DNA from: Acidobacteriota bacterium
GTDB lineage: Bacteria; Acidobacteriota; Blastocatellia; RBC074
Direction: 5' to 3'
Assembly (NCBI GenBank): GCA_016710075.1
Contig: JADJLO010000039.1
Span: 1-17,340 of the forward strand
Length of the DNA: 17,340 nucleotides
In this document: positions 1 to 8,331 of the stretch, piece by piece
How the letters are laid out: every line of letters begins with the position of its first letter
Numbering within the stretch: position 1 is the stretch's first letter
Notes under the pieces: generated by a model
Seen by the model: only the letters and a program-made list of their open reading frames with translations
Databases searched by the model: none
What the model was told of the DNA's origin: nothing
Program-made: the position numbers and the translations under genes

Positions 1-1087
1 TCCCAAATGGGCCATCGCTCACACGGAAGACAGTTTTATCTCGGCCGCAGAAATGGGAGAAATTGTCGAACAGTTCCGACGAATCGATGTCCAGCTACAA
101 CAAGAATTTCTCTGAAGTCGTCGGTGGAAGAAACAGTTTCATCATAATTTGCCTGATGACCGACTGGATGACCCACATGGCGCGACAACCGGCGAACTGG
201 AAAACTGGTGAGGAGGAACCGGCGGCTTGCTTGGCGAGCGCGACCTGCACTGCGTCGCCGCCTGACGGAGGTTGAGGCCAATTTCCTGCGCACAGTGGAA
301 GAGTCGCAGCAGGAGATCTGGCCATAGACAGAAGCACTCAGCGCGAGCCAACTCCCAGTTGCATAGACTCGACCGAATGAAGGATGCGTTCCTCTCGATA
401 ATTCACGCATAGGCTGCGCACACCACTGACCGTGATCAGCGGCGTGAGCCGAGATGCTCGAAACAGGCATTTACGGCGAGTTGACTGCCGAGAGCAGTCC
501 GAGCACACATTCATCAGATATCCATTCGGGGCAAACGGTTGCGACAGATCGTCAACGACCTGCTCGATCTTTCTCCAAGATGGAGGCCAGGATGATGAAG
601 ATTCTGCGTGAATCGATCGATCCATAAGTAGTCTCCAGCACAGGCCGTCACCGAACAACTCACAGTCGCCCGCTCGATCGGGTCGCATGCTCCGGAACCG
701 TGTTTCGCGCAACCTCCCCGACATCTTCTGCGACGACCGTACGTCGAACAGGTGCTCACAAATCTCGTCGCCAATGCGATCAAGTTCACACTCCGAGCGG
801 CGGAACGGTTACAATTACCGCCCGAACCTTCGGGTGAAAATGTCACTTTCTGTGTTGCCGATACCGGCGGGGGCATTCCCCGGAAGCTCTCCCCCGAATT
901 TTTGACAAGTTTTGCAGGTGCAATCGAGCACGGAAACCGGTACCGGGGGACGGGACTCCAGGCGTGCCATAGTCAAACACCCCTCGTCGAACTCCACGGC
1001 GGTAGAGTCAGCGTCAGCAACGAGCCCGGACATTGGCAGCCGGTTCTGCTTCCACACTGCCGGGAAAGTTTAAAGTTCGAGTTTTAA
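1..1087 (+). pseudogene. Sensor histidine kinase, frameshifted (5' end may lie outside window)
   Basis: Membrane-independent reading of the three plus frames gives the core of a two-component sensor kinase. The DHp helix with its phospho-accepting His is read around 377-445 (MKDAFLSII, then an H-box-like stretch and R-TPLTVISG after a frame change). A second DHp helix (RQIVNDLLDLSKMEA-like) follows near 540-590. The ATPase domain has an N box at about 752-790 (LTNLVANAIKFT), a G1 box near 856-880 (VADTGGGIP) and a G2-like GTGL near 945. A charged, probably coiled-coil stretch (about 255-320) precedes the DHp. No single frame carries more than one of these blocks, so at least five indels are needed. 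No sensor domain is recognisable in 1-250. The gene lies upstream of a STAS protein and a PP2C phosphatase on the same strand, which suggests a signalling cluster. The histidine kinase call is firm; whether it is decayed or mis-sequenced is open. Confidence 0.8.
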
Positions 1088-1146
1088 GTCTAAAGATGAT
1101 ATGACTCGCCGCACTCGATCAGTAGAATTGAGTTGACGATTCATAA

Positions 1147-1353
1147 GCGCCGAAAGGCACTGGTCGCCCAACCCGGGCAAGCGCGAAGCGTCACTTGAAG
1201 TGAATTATCAAGAAAGAAACATGCGCCCCAACGGGGCAATCAACATCAAAGGTCTGGTTGCGGGGCGCGACCAGATAATTATTGTTCTGCCGTAACCCGG
1301 GGCGACGCGCTTCCCGCGCTTGCGGAAGCTGTAATAGTGCGCCTTCGGCGCGT
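1147..1353. repeat. Large nested palindromic extragenic element
   Basis: No gene is supported between 1088 and 1696. Within it, 1147-1192 (gcgccgaaaggcac, then caagcgcgaagcgtc) is the imperfect reverse complement of 1302-1351 (gacgcgcttcccgcgcttgcgg, then gtgcgccttcggcgc). Inside these outer arms lies a second inverted pair, 1223-1232 (gcgccccaac) against 1257-1268 (gttgcggggcgc). A compact gccccaacggggc palindrome also sits at 1224-1236. The whole block could fold as a long branched hairpin in RNA or extruded DNA. Its extragenic position and stacked palindromes suggest a non-autonomous repeat or a structured element, but no transposase motif is inside it. Confidence 0.65.
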
Positions 1354-1482
1354 CAGAACCGCTGTCAAGCTAAATTGCCCAGTCACCGATGCGTAACATC
1401 AGTAACTGATACTGTTGGCAGATTGAATTTATAACCTGTTTCCCCTGTTTCATTGATATTTTTGGAATGAATTCGAAATGCG

Positions 1483-1592
1483 AGGCGGGAGCAGGCGTCT
1501 CGCCTGCATGTGTTGAAATAGCTGCACATTCTAAAAACATCAGTTTGCGTTAATCGAATTTGATGCGGGCGAGACGCCTGCGCTCCCGCTCG
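1483..1592. repeat. Inverted pair of REP-like sequences
   Basis: The segment at 1485-1506 (gcgggagcaggcgtctcgcc and flanking bases) recurs in reverse complement at about 1565-1589 (gcgggcgagacgcctgcgct and following bases). The second copy has two extra bases in the arm. About 58 bases of AT-rich sequence separate the copies. Each copy is itself partly palindromic around aggcgtctcgcct. This is the typical arrangement of paired REP elements. The core differs from the REP pair at 4412-4538, so it is a second family. Confidence 0.7.
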
Positions 1593-1696
1593 TATTTTGA
1601 TTCTGTAATTTCTGACAATCTACCAAAGGATGAATTCGCCAGCATCAGTCCGTTAGTATCACAAACTAAACCTTTAACTTTAAACTTCTTCTTGTT

Positions 1697-2037
1697 ATGG
1701 ATATACACACTCTAATTATCAGGACGGTTACGATTATCGATCTAAGCGGAAATCTGACCAGCCGAAAAAGTGAAGAGAGCCTGCGTGAAACGGTCAACCG
1801 GATGCTGGCGGAGGATCGGAAGGATCTGATCCTGAATCTCTCCGAGGTGCCGATAATCGACCCCAGTTCGGGCATCGGCGCGATGATCAAATGTTTCACC
1901 AGCGCCAAGGTAAGCGGCGGCAGATTCAGCTTGCTCAGGCCGTCGCGCATGGCCAGACAGCTTCTGCCAACATCACAGGGCTGCTTTCGGTGCTCGAAAC
2001 TTTTGACGATGAGACGACTGCCGTAGCTTCATTCTGA
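1697..2037 (+). CDS. STAS-domain anti-sigma factor antagonist-like protein, C-terminal frameshift
   Basis: STAS proteins bind anti-sigma kinases in partner-switching systems and are regulated by phosphorylation of a serine in a D-S-S-G loop. Here residues 9-20 (RTVTIIDLSGNL) form the opening strands, LILNLSEVPIID gives the conserved strand before the loop, and SSGIGAMI follows. The loop reads IIDPSSGIG, with one residue (Pro) more than the usual D-S-S-G. The ATG at 1697 is used because the homology starts immediately after it; no clear Shine-Dalgarno is visible. The open frame runs to 2026, but after about 1968 the family-like C-terminus (ANITGLLSVLETFDDE and so on) is in another frame and ends with TGA at 2035-2037, so one indel is likely. 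The PP2C phosphatase follows within about 30 bases, fitting a phosphatase-substrate pair. Confidence 0.82.
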
Positions 2038-2068
2038 CGGCTAATCGCCAAAGCCTGCGATAAACCCG

Positions 2069-3739
2069 ATGCAAAAGCCCGCGCAACTCAAATCATCAAC
2101 CGGTTCGCGCCAGCAACCCGCTTTGTCGCTGTCAAGCAAGCCGCCGATCGGGCGCAAGGCTGAAAACGATCTCAACTGCTCTCCGACACGGTATCGCGCC
2201 AGCACGCGATGATCATCTACGAGGGAAGGCAATATGCATCCTCGTCGACATCGGCGCAAGCGCGGCACCTTTGTTTGCATAATCACGGATCGAGCGCTTG
2301 GCCTGCAGCATAACGACCAGATTCGCATCGGCGAGAGAAGACGAGCAGATAACTTTTCTGGATCAGACGGTCGAAAGAGCCGCGGTGATCTTCAACAGCG
2401 GTCCGCTGCCGCCGTTATCAGCGAACTCGGATGACGCATTCGCGCGGCATCAGCCAACGAGGAGTTGCAGAAACTTTCCCGCTTCATCGAAGTCAAACCA
2501 GGCCTTCAAATTCTCCCTGACACCCGATGACGTTCTCTACCTGATCGTCGATGCGGCAATCGAGATATCGAACGCCGAACGCGGGTTTCTCATGCTCGCA
2601 ATAAAGGCGGGATCTTGAATTCAAGGTGGCCGCGATCGATACAGAAACACACTCGAGGGCAACGATTTCTCCATAGAGCCGATCCGTCGTCGAGGATGCG
2701 TTCAAACAGAATCGCAGCATCGTCGTCAGCACAGGCTGATAACAACGAGAGGACGCCGAGCAACAGCATCTTTTCTCTGGACCTTCGATCCATCGCCTGC
2801 ATCCCCCTGCGCCGCTTTCAAATGAGCGACAACATGGATGCGACGATGATGCTCAAACGCGACGTCATCGGAGTGCTCTGCATCGACAGCCACTCACAGA
2901 CGGAAATGATCAATCAAACATCCATCCGGCTGCGTCGAATCGCTTTTTCGCTTTCGAGGCGACCAAATCGCTTGAAAGCGTCCGGCTGATGATGAAGAGA
3001 AAGAGAAGAAGCAGATGGAGGAGGAGTTCAACATGGCTCGCCAGGTTCAACTCGCTCTGTCGCCGACCGCGATCAATCAGCCCGACCATCTGGAAAGTGG
3101 CTTTGAGCGTGCCCTCGCGCTATGCGGCGGCGATTTTTTACGACGTCATCCCGCTCAAAGACGGGCGGATCGCCTTTGCTCTCGGCGATGTTTCCGGCAA
3201 GGGGATTGCCGCGGCGCTGCTCGCGGCAATGGCGCAGGGAGCGCTCCAGTCTCAGTTCGCCGGCAACCTGCCGCTGACCGACAATATTTCAAGCCTCAAA
3301 AGTAATGGTTCAGCGCTCGGCATCGAACAGATTCATCACCCTCTTCTGCGGCGTGCTCGACCGCGACGGCCATTTCACCTTCATCAACGCCGGCCATAAT
3401 CCTCCAATTTCTCGCCAGGACACAGGGCGGCCTTGAAATGCTTTCGACAAAATCAGTCGTCCTCGGGGCTTCGATTTCGTTCAATATGCCCCGCTTCAAA
3501 CAAGGTTTTTCCCGGGCGATGTGCTGGTCATCTTCACAGACGGCGTGACCGAAGCCGTGAATTCCAGAAACGAAATGTTCAGCGATGAGCGCCTCGAGGA
3601 ACTGGTCAGGAAGAACGTCCATCTCGGCGCGGAAGAAATGCGGAAATTGATTCTAAATGAAGTCGAGACCTTCACCAGCGGCCTGCCTCAGGGAGACGAC
3701 ATCACCCTTCTCATCCTCAAGATGAAGAATCCCGGGTGA
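2069..3739 (+). pseudogene. FHA-GAF-PP2C serine phosphatase (RsbU/SpoIIE type), frameshifted
   Basis: Three domains are read across frames. An FHA phosphothreonine-binding domain spans about 2130-2370: PPIGRKAEND, then a SR-H-like region, RGTFV and LQHNDQIRIGE. A GAF domain follows at about 2510-2960 (DDVLYLIVDAAIEISNAERG, then DVIGVLCIDSHS). After a linker (KKQMEEEFNMARQVQLALSP, about 3010-3065) comes the PP2C-type phosphatase. Its metal-binding acidic motifs are all present: GGDF near 3125, FALGDVSGKG near 3178, INAGHNPP near 3390, VIFTDGVTEA at 3527-3556 and LPQGDDITLL near 3683. The last 72 residues read cleanly to TGA at 3737-3739. Such enzymes dephosphorylate STAS antagonists, and the preceding gene encodes one. 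At least six frame changes are required. The ATG at 2069 is the earliest plausible start in the FHA region but is uncertain. Confidence 0.83.
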
Positions 3740-3767
3740 TAAAGTTCGCTAAAAATCCAATTACAAC

Positions 3768-4344
3768 TCAGATGGGCATCACTTTTTGCGATTGAGAGAC
3801 CATCTCTTTGGATTCAGTCGTATAACGGCGAATCTCGAGAAATTCTTTCAGGCCTTTAATCACGTGTTCGTAATATCGCATCTGCCAGAAATGGCGATTA
3901 AAGTGCTGCCATTGTTGTTCCCTTGACACCATTTATATATGCATTGGTCGTCATGGTTTTAAACCATTTTATGATTTCGGAAAGGGCTTCACATCTGGCT
4001 GGAAGATGTATCAGCGCCTCTGATATCTGATCACGGCTTTTCCCTGATGAAATAATTCCTTTTCGCGATGGCGTCGATCTACAATTTTGATAATGCCATG
4101 TATGTGATTCGGCATTACGATATGTTCATCCAAATCGACCAGCGGAAATTTCCTGGCGATCTCGTTCACCAGTACTCCACCATCTTCCCTGCTCCATTCA
4201 GGATGACCTCATCATTAATTACTATTCCCAAAAGGCATTTCCTCTGATTGACGCAAATTGTCACATAATAGGCCCCGGAAATGAATAATCGTAATTCCGC
4301 AATCGGACAGAGCGCCGGTGATGTTTTTGTGGGTCGTATGTCAT
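3768..4344 (-). pseudogene. REP-associated tyrosine transposase (RAYT, Y1 family), frameshifted
   Basis: RAYTs are HUH single-strand nucleases that act on REP hairpins. Reading the minus strand from ATG at 4342-4344 gives the family N-terminus (HHRRSVRLRNYDYSFPGAYY-like), then YVTICVNQRKCLLG. The HUH motif is HIVMPNHIHGIIKIV, near 4125-4080. The helix with the likely catalytic tyrosine is WFKTMTTNAYING, near 3955-3920. The C-terminus is FWQMRYYEHVIKGLKEFLEI, ending in TGA at 3768-3770. Total length of about 190 residues is normal for the family. There are at least three frame changes: one in the GGGG run near 4274, one near 4170 and one near 3915. All key residues survive. The gene is convergent with the phosphatase, and a REP-like pair lies directly behind its start. 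Confidence 0.85.
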
Positions 4345-4411
4345 GTCTGTTACAGACGTTGCAACATCACCAAAATGCCGATTTAAAATCAATTAATCTT
4401 AGTGGCATTAC

Positions 4412-4538
4412 GGGGCGCACACACAGGTGCGCCCTGATTACCCCGATGGTAACTGGGTCCACTGCATCATTGCCTGATCACCCTGACAACCGATTCTTCT
4501 ATTGTTGATTATCGTAGGGGCGCACCTGTGTGCGCCCC
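4412..4538. repeat. Inverted pair of REP-like hairpins next to the RAYT gene
   Basis: Two hairpins share one core. At 4412-4435 the stem ggggcgcac pairs with gtgcgccct around a six-base loop. At 4517-4538 the stem ggggcgcac pairs with gtgcgcccc around a four-base loop (ctgt). The first copy is the second in reverse orientation, differing by two bases in the loop and the terminal pair. They stand about 80 bases apart, starting 68 bases upstream of the RAYT start codon. This matches the known REP/BIME layout, where RAYT genes are bordered by the REPs they recognise. No gene is supported in 4345-4568; an apparent plus-strand reading frame here crosses the first hairpin and has no family features. 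Confidence 0.8.
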
Positions 4539-4568
4539 CACCTGTTATCCTGGTGGATCATGTTTCCT

Positions 4569-5965
4569 TCACATTAATGCCTCTATTATCCGTTTCGTGG
4601 CGGCGATTGCCTGATCGAGGTCAGAGATCGATCCATCGAGCTGCATTTGGTAGACGGCGTTTGTGATTCGGCCGATCTCAGGGCCTTCCTTCAACCCCAG
4701 GGCAAGAACGTGCCGGCCCAGCAGGAGGGGTTCAGGGCGCGCTGCTGGATGCCGAGATGGCGGACACGATCAATGAACCAGTCTTCAGCGACGGTCGTTG
4801 ATCCTCCGCGCCTGCCGAGGCGGCTGGCGCGCTCCATCCGGTAAAAGCAGATCGGGTTCGACAGTCAATGCGAGGCGGCGGAAATCGCCGTCGGTGACTG
4901 GTTCACCGCGAGTCATCGATTCAAACCAGCGAGCCGGGGTGAGATGATTTCTGATCAGGAGAGAACCTGCCTGCGAACATCATAGCCATCGAGCGTGAAT
5001 ATTTTCAGCTTGTCGAGAAACGCTTCGGCGGGTCCCAGCCCGGCGAGTGGATGGTTAAAGGCGTGACGGTTTCCTGGTCGAATTTGGTGGTCAGGGGTTT
5101 GCCGAAATCATGGCAGAGAGAAGCCAAAGATGAGCGTGAGTTGTCTTGGTCTCGGAAGATCACTGATCAGGCCGGCGGCCTCGTCCAGCGTCCTCGCCGT
5201 GTGAGCGAAGACGTCGCCTTCCGGATGGCGAAGTTCATCCTGTGGACAGTCGATCATCGCCCGGATCCCATGCCAGAGCTTATCGACAATTTTCAATTCG
5301 CGGGCGGCGTAAAAAGCCCGATCGAAGGACGAGACGACTGTAATAGCCATTTCTCGACTTCCGCCTCGATTCTCTCCGAGGGCAGATCGGAAAGATCGAT
5401 CGAGCGGCACAAATCAACGGTCGCTGGATCAATTTCTGAATTCGAACCGTGATGCGAATTGCATTGCGCGCAGGACTCGCAGGCTGCTCTTCGATGAAAG
5501 TCGCGGGATCGACCACGCGAATCAGCCTGGCTTCGATATCCTTTCGACCATCGAACGGGTCGATGAAATCTGCAGTCAAAGGATCAGTAAAATCGCGTTG
5601 ATCGTAAAATCGCGCCGGCGCGCGGCTTCAAAGCTCATGGTCGGGTCGCCGGTGACCACAAAACCTTTGTGACCCGCGTCCGATCTTCGATTCGCGCCGG
5701 GGAAGGCTGACATCGACGATAAACCGCGAGCCCCCTTCCCTGAGCCTGACCTTGTATACCGTGAAAGCCTCACCGACGGCATTGACCTGCCCAAGCCGAT
5801 CGAGCAGGCCGCGCAGAGCCGTGGCCTCAATGCCATACACCTCAATGTCGTAATCCGCAGTCTCCCTGCCCCGCAGGAAATCGAGACCCAGCCGCCGACC
5901 AGCAGGGCCCTTCCACCCATCTGACCGACTTCCTGGCACAGGTTTATGACAGCTTTGGAAATCAT
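4569..5965 (-). pseudogene. CCA tRNA nucleotidyltransferase / poly(A) polymerase family with HD domain, frameshifted
   Basis: The enzyme adds or repairs the CCA end of tRNAs, or adds 3' A residues. From ATG at 5963-5965, the N-terminus reads GGRALLVGGWV, then (other frame) ADYDIEVYGIEA with the metal-binding D-x-D. DVSLPRRESK and the ribose-selecting AARRRDFTINAIL follow (about 5640-5590). FIDPFDGRKDIEARLIRVVD (about 5560-5510) belongs to the following helical region. An HD-type part is read as CPQD, HPEGDVFAHTARTLDEAA at about 5245-5180. The last block, about 4730-4572, reads LLGRHVLALGLKEGPEIGRI and runs to TGA at 4569-4571. The span of about 465 codons is the normal length for this class. 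At least six indels separate these blocks. The gene is convergent with no neighbour and divergent from the small gene at 6043. Confidence 0.85.
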
Positions 5966-6042
5966 ACGTTAAGCAATTATCGTTTTTTTACGCTAGAATT
6001 GCATCCTTAATTTCAGTACTAAGCAGTAAACGAGTTGCCCCA

Positions 6043-6324
6043 TTGAAAGTGAGTTCGGATGTCTGGAATATTTCGCAAGATCATCAGGGCCGGAGGGTCG
6101 CGCCTGGCTATCAAAGCCTCAAGTCGATGCCGCTGGTCGGTACTGCCGTGGTTATCGGACTTGTCGGTTATGAGATAAAGAAGAAGGGGTTGTTCAAAGG
6201 CATCGTCAATACGGCACTCGATGCCACCCCGGTCATCGGCGTCACCAAGAATGCAATCGAAGTGATTACCGGAGACTGGCTCGCCGACAAGGAAGTGTTA
6301 CCAAAAGAACCGAAACAACCGTAG
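6043..6324 (+). CDS. Small hydrophobic protein, paralogue of the protein at 15116-15385
   Basis: I do not recognise this family. Residues 26-83 align without gaps to the small protein at 15116-15385, sharing 21 of 58 positions by hand count. Shared signatures include LK-x2-P, a (K/R)KG turn, ALD-x2-PVI, K-x2-IE and GD. Two hydrophobic stretches (about 29-44 and 56-74) are separated by a basic KKKG turn, so it could be a hairpin membrane protein. The ALD-x2-PVIG-x2-K-x2-IE-x3-GD pattern also recalls linker regions of polymorphic toxins (pretoxin TG type), but no toxin domain is attached. The open frame begins with TTG at 6043 without a clear Shine-Dalgarno. An ATG at 6059 in another frame opens MSGIFRKIIRAGG, which looks like a better N-terminus, so a frameshift before about 6115 is possible. 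An in-frame ATG at 6127 is also available. It ends with TAG, 45 bases from the convergent gatA. Confidence 0.65.
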   Translation: MKVSSDVWNISQDHQGRRVAPGYQSLKSMPLVGTAVVIGLVGYEIKKKGLFKGIVNTALDATPVIGVTKNAIEVITGDWLADKEVLPKEPKQP

Positions 6325-6369
6325 GATCGTTCGATCTCCCGCCCTTTAGAGCCGTCCCGGTGGTTTATT

Positions 6370-7800
6370 TTACTGCTCCAGGGAATAGGCCGCATTGAGC
6401 AGCGTTGCCTCGTCGAAATGCCTGCCGATCAACTGCAGTCCAATCGGGAGCCCAGTGGATGAATTGCCGCAGGGAACGCTGATGGCAGGCACTCCCGCCA
6501 GGTTTATCGTCACCGTATAAATATCTCCGAGATACATCGCCAGCGGATCGCCCGATTTGTCTCCGATCCGGAAAGCAGGTGTTGGAGCCGTCGGCGTCGC
6601 AATCAGATCACAATTTTTAAACGCCTCAGTAAAATCGTTGAGCAGCATCCGGCGGACGCGCTGAGCCTTCTCGTAATAGGCATCATAGTATCCCGATGAA
6701 AGAACGAAGGTGCCGAGCATTATTCTTCGCTTGACCTCAGCGCCAAAGCCCTGGTCGCGAGTGCGACGATACATTTCCGACAGGGTGCCGGCATCTTCGG
6801 CGCGCAGGCCGTATCTGACGCCGTCATATCTCGCCAGGTTCGATGAAGCTTCGGCCGTGGCGATGATGTAATAGACGGCGACGACATATTTCGTGTGAGG
6901 CAGATTGACGGGAACGATCCGGGCTCCGCGCTGCTCAAGACTCCGGATTGCCGCTTCCACCTTTTCTTTTACTTCTCCGTCCAGGCCTTCGGCGAAACAT
7001 TCCGGCGGCACGCCGATTCTCAAGCCCCTGACATCACCGTTCAAAGACGCCAGCTAATCGGGAACCTCGACATTCGCCGATGTCGAATCGTACCAATCAT
7101 GACCCGAGATCGCCTGCAGGACTCTCGCCGCATCGGGGACAACCGTCGAAAACGGCCCTATCTGATCGAGTGATGAAGCGAAGGCCACCAGCCCGTTGCG
7201 CGACACACGACCATAGGTCGGCTTCAGACCGATAATCCCGCAAAATGAAGCCGGCTGGCGAATCGAGCCTCCGGTGTCCGATCCGAGTGAAACCGGAACA
7301 TGGCCCGCAGCTACCGCCACGGCAGAGCCTCCAGAACTTCCGCCAGGAACATATTCTTCATTGACCGGATTGCGAACCGGACCGTATGCCGAGTTTTCCG
7401 TCGATCCGCCCATCGCGAATTCATCGAGGTTAGTCTTGGCCACAATGATCGCGCCGGCTTCTTCAAGCTTCCTGACCGCCGTTGCCGTGTATGGCGGAAC
7501 ATATCTGTCGAGAATGAGAGAACCACATGTGGTCCGCAAGCCCTGAGTGCAGAGATTGTCCTTGATCGCGACCGGTATTCCGGCCAGCGGCTTCTCCTTG
7601 ATTGCGCTTTTAATACCCGAATCCATTGCCGCAGCCGCCTTGATCGCCCCATCCCGATTGATGCTGATGCAGGCATTGAGCCGGCCGTTCTCTTTCTCAA
7701 TCTCTTCGAGAGCTTTCGTAACTATGTCGCTGGGACTCGCCTCTCCTGAAGCGTATAGCCTGTGCAACTCTCCAACCGTCTGTTTTTTAGCCAAAACCAT
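6370..7800 (-). CDS. gatA: Aspartyl/glutamyl-tRNA amidotransferase subunit A, interrupted by one in-frame UAG
   Basis: GatA is the amidase of GatCAB. It releases ammonia from glutamine to convert Glu-tRNA(Gln) or Asp-tRNA(Asn) to the amidated form. Residues 74-89 (GIPVAIKDNLCTQG) hold the catalytic Lys80. GGSSGGSAVAV holds the cis-Ser155, and SDTGGSIRQP holds the nucleophile Ser179. The reading frame is continuous from ATG at 7798-7800 to TAA at 6370-6372 (476 codons, normal length) except for TAG at 7054-7056, codon 249. The context reads VEVPD-stop-LASLNGDVRGL, where family members usually have Tyr (VPDYL), so a single TAC/TAT-to-TAG change explains it. No indel is needed. The second half ends in AYSLEQ. 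A GGAG (7803-7806) lies very close to the ATG. The gene is third in the DUF721-gatC-gatA order; gatB is not in the window. Confidence 0.93.
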
Positions 7801-7844
7801 GACTCCAAATTATTCTGATAACAACGATGCGATATGAAGGGATA

Positions 7845-8002
7845 AGACAGAAGACAGATTACGAAACAGACGAAAAAATTTAATTGTTGAAACTACAATT
7901 TTCAGTGAATAATCATTATTCAAAGAAAATATCGTTTCAACATTTAAAAAAATTTTCGTCTGTTTCGTTTATTTCGTCTGTTTCGTAATCTGTCTTCTGT
8001 CT
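7845..8002. repeat. MITE-like element with perfect 31-bp inverted repeat in the gatC-gatA gap
   Basis: Bases 7845-7875 (agacagaagacagattacga and 11 more) are the exact reverse complement of 7972-8002. Part of the right arm is also duplicated just inside it at 7951-7968 (aattttcgtctgtttcgt). The AT-rich core adds a palindrome at 7914-7930 region, tgaataat-c-attattca, and a gttgaaac/gtttcaac pair outside it, so the whole unit folds as a long hairpin. A further copy of one arm occurs at 15550-15579. No open frame is inside. The shape fits a miniature inverted-repeat element that has split gatC from gatA by 224 bases. Confidence 0.8.
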
Positions 8003-8024
8003 TCTGCCTTCGCTCATCTATCTC

Positions 8025-8321
8025 CTAAATCACCCTGGGGACGCGGAAATGGCCCTCATCGTGATCCGGGGCCTGATCGAGTGCCGCCTTCTGTCCGAGG
8101 CCGGGCTCAACCGTATCTTCACGCGATGCGCAGGAGTTGATCGCCTCACCGGCGCTCGCTGGTTGCCACGGCTTGACGCCGGATGTATCCAGTTCGTTGA
8201 GCTGATCGATATACTCGACAATCGCGGCCAGTTGGACGGTGAAGGATTGTTTCTCATCAGGAGTCAGCTCAAGGTTGGCGAGATCGGCGATCTTTTCGAC
8301 TTCGGTTTGTGTAATCGGCAT
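8025..8321 (-). CDS. gatC: Aspartyl/glutamyl-tRNA amidotransferase subunit C
   Basis: GatC is the small subunit that wraps and stabilises GatA/GatB in the GatCAB amidotransferase. The 98-residue protein opens MPITQTEVEKIADLANLELT and ends DEGHFRVPRVI, which are the two family signatures, with EYIDQLNELDT between. A longer open frame extends upstream to 8393, but the ATG at 8319-8321 is chosen. It matches the family N-terminus, lies 10 bases after the upstream stop, and has a GGAGAA about 13 bases before it. Length is normal. It ends with TAG. It is the second gene of the DUF721-gatC-gatA operon; the inverted-repeat element separates it from gatA. Confidence 0.93.
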   Translation of the reverse strand: MPITQTEVEKIADLANLELTPDEKQSFTVQLAAIVEYIDQLNELDTSGVKPWQPASAGEAINSCASREDTVEPGLGQKAALDQAPDHDEGHFRVPRVI

Positions 8322-8331
8322 AAGCGCTCTG

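Noticed and set aside
36..470. Minus-strand open frame of 144 codons
   Set aside because: It is antisense to the histidine kinase region and shows no family pattern.
4281..4508. Plus-strand open frame of 75 codons
   Set aside because: It is antisense to the RAYT N-terminus and runs through a REP hairpin.
5989..6004. Sigma-54 promoter before the 6043 gene
   Set aside because: The ttgcat half is present but the bases ten positions upstream are not GG.
7054..7056. UAG as a sense codon throughout the genome
   Set aside because: Six other genes end in UAG exactly at family-typical C-termini, so UAG acts as stop here.
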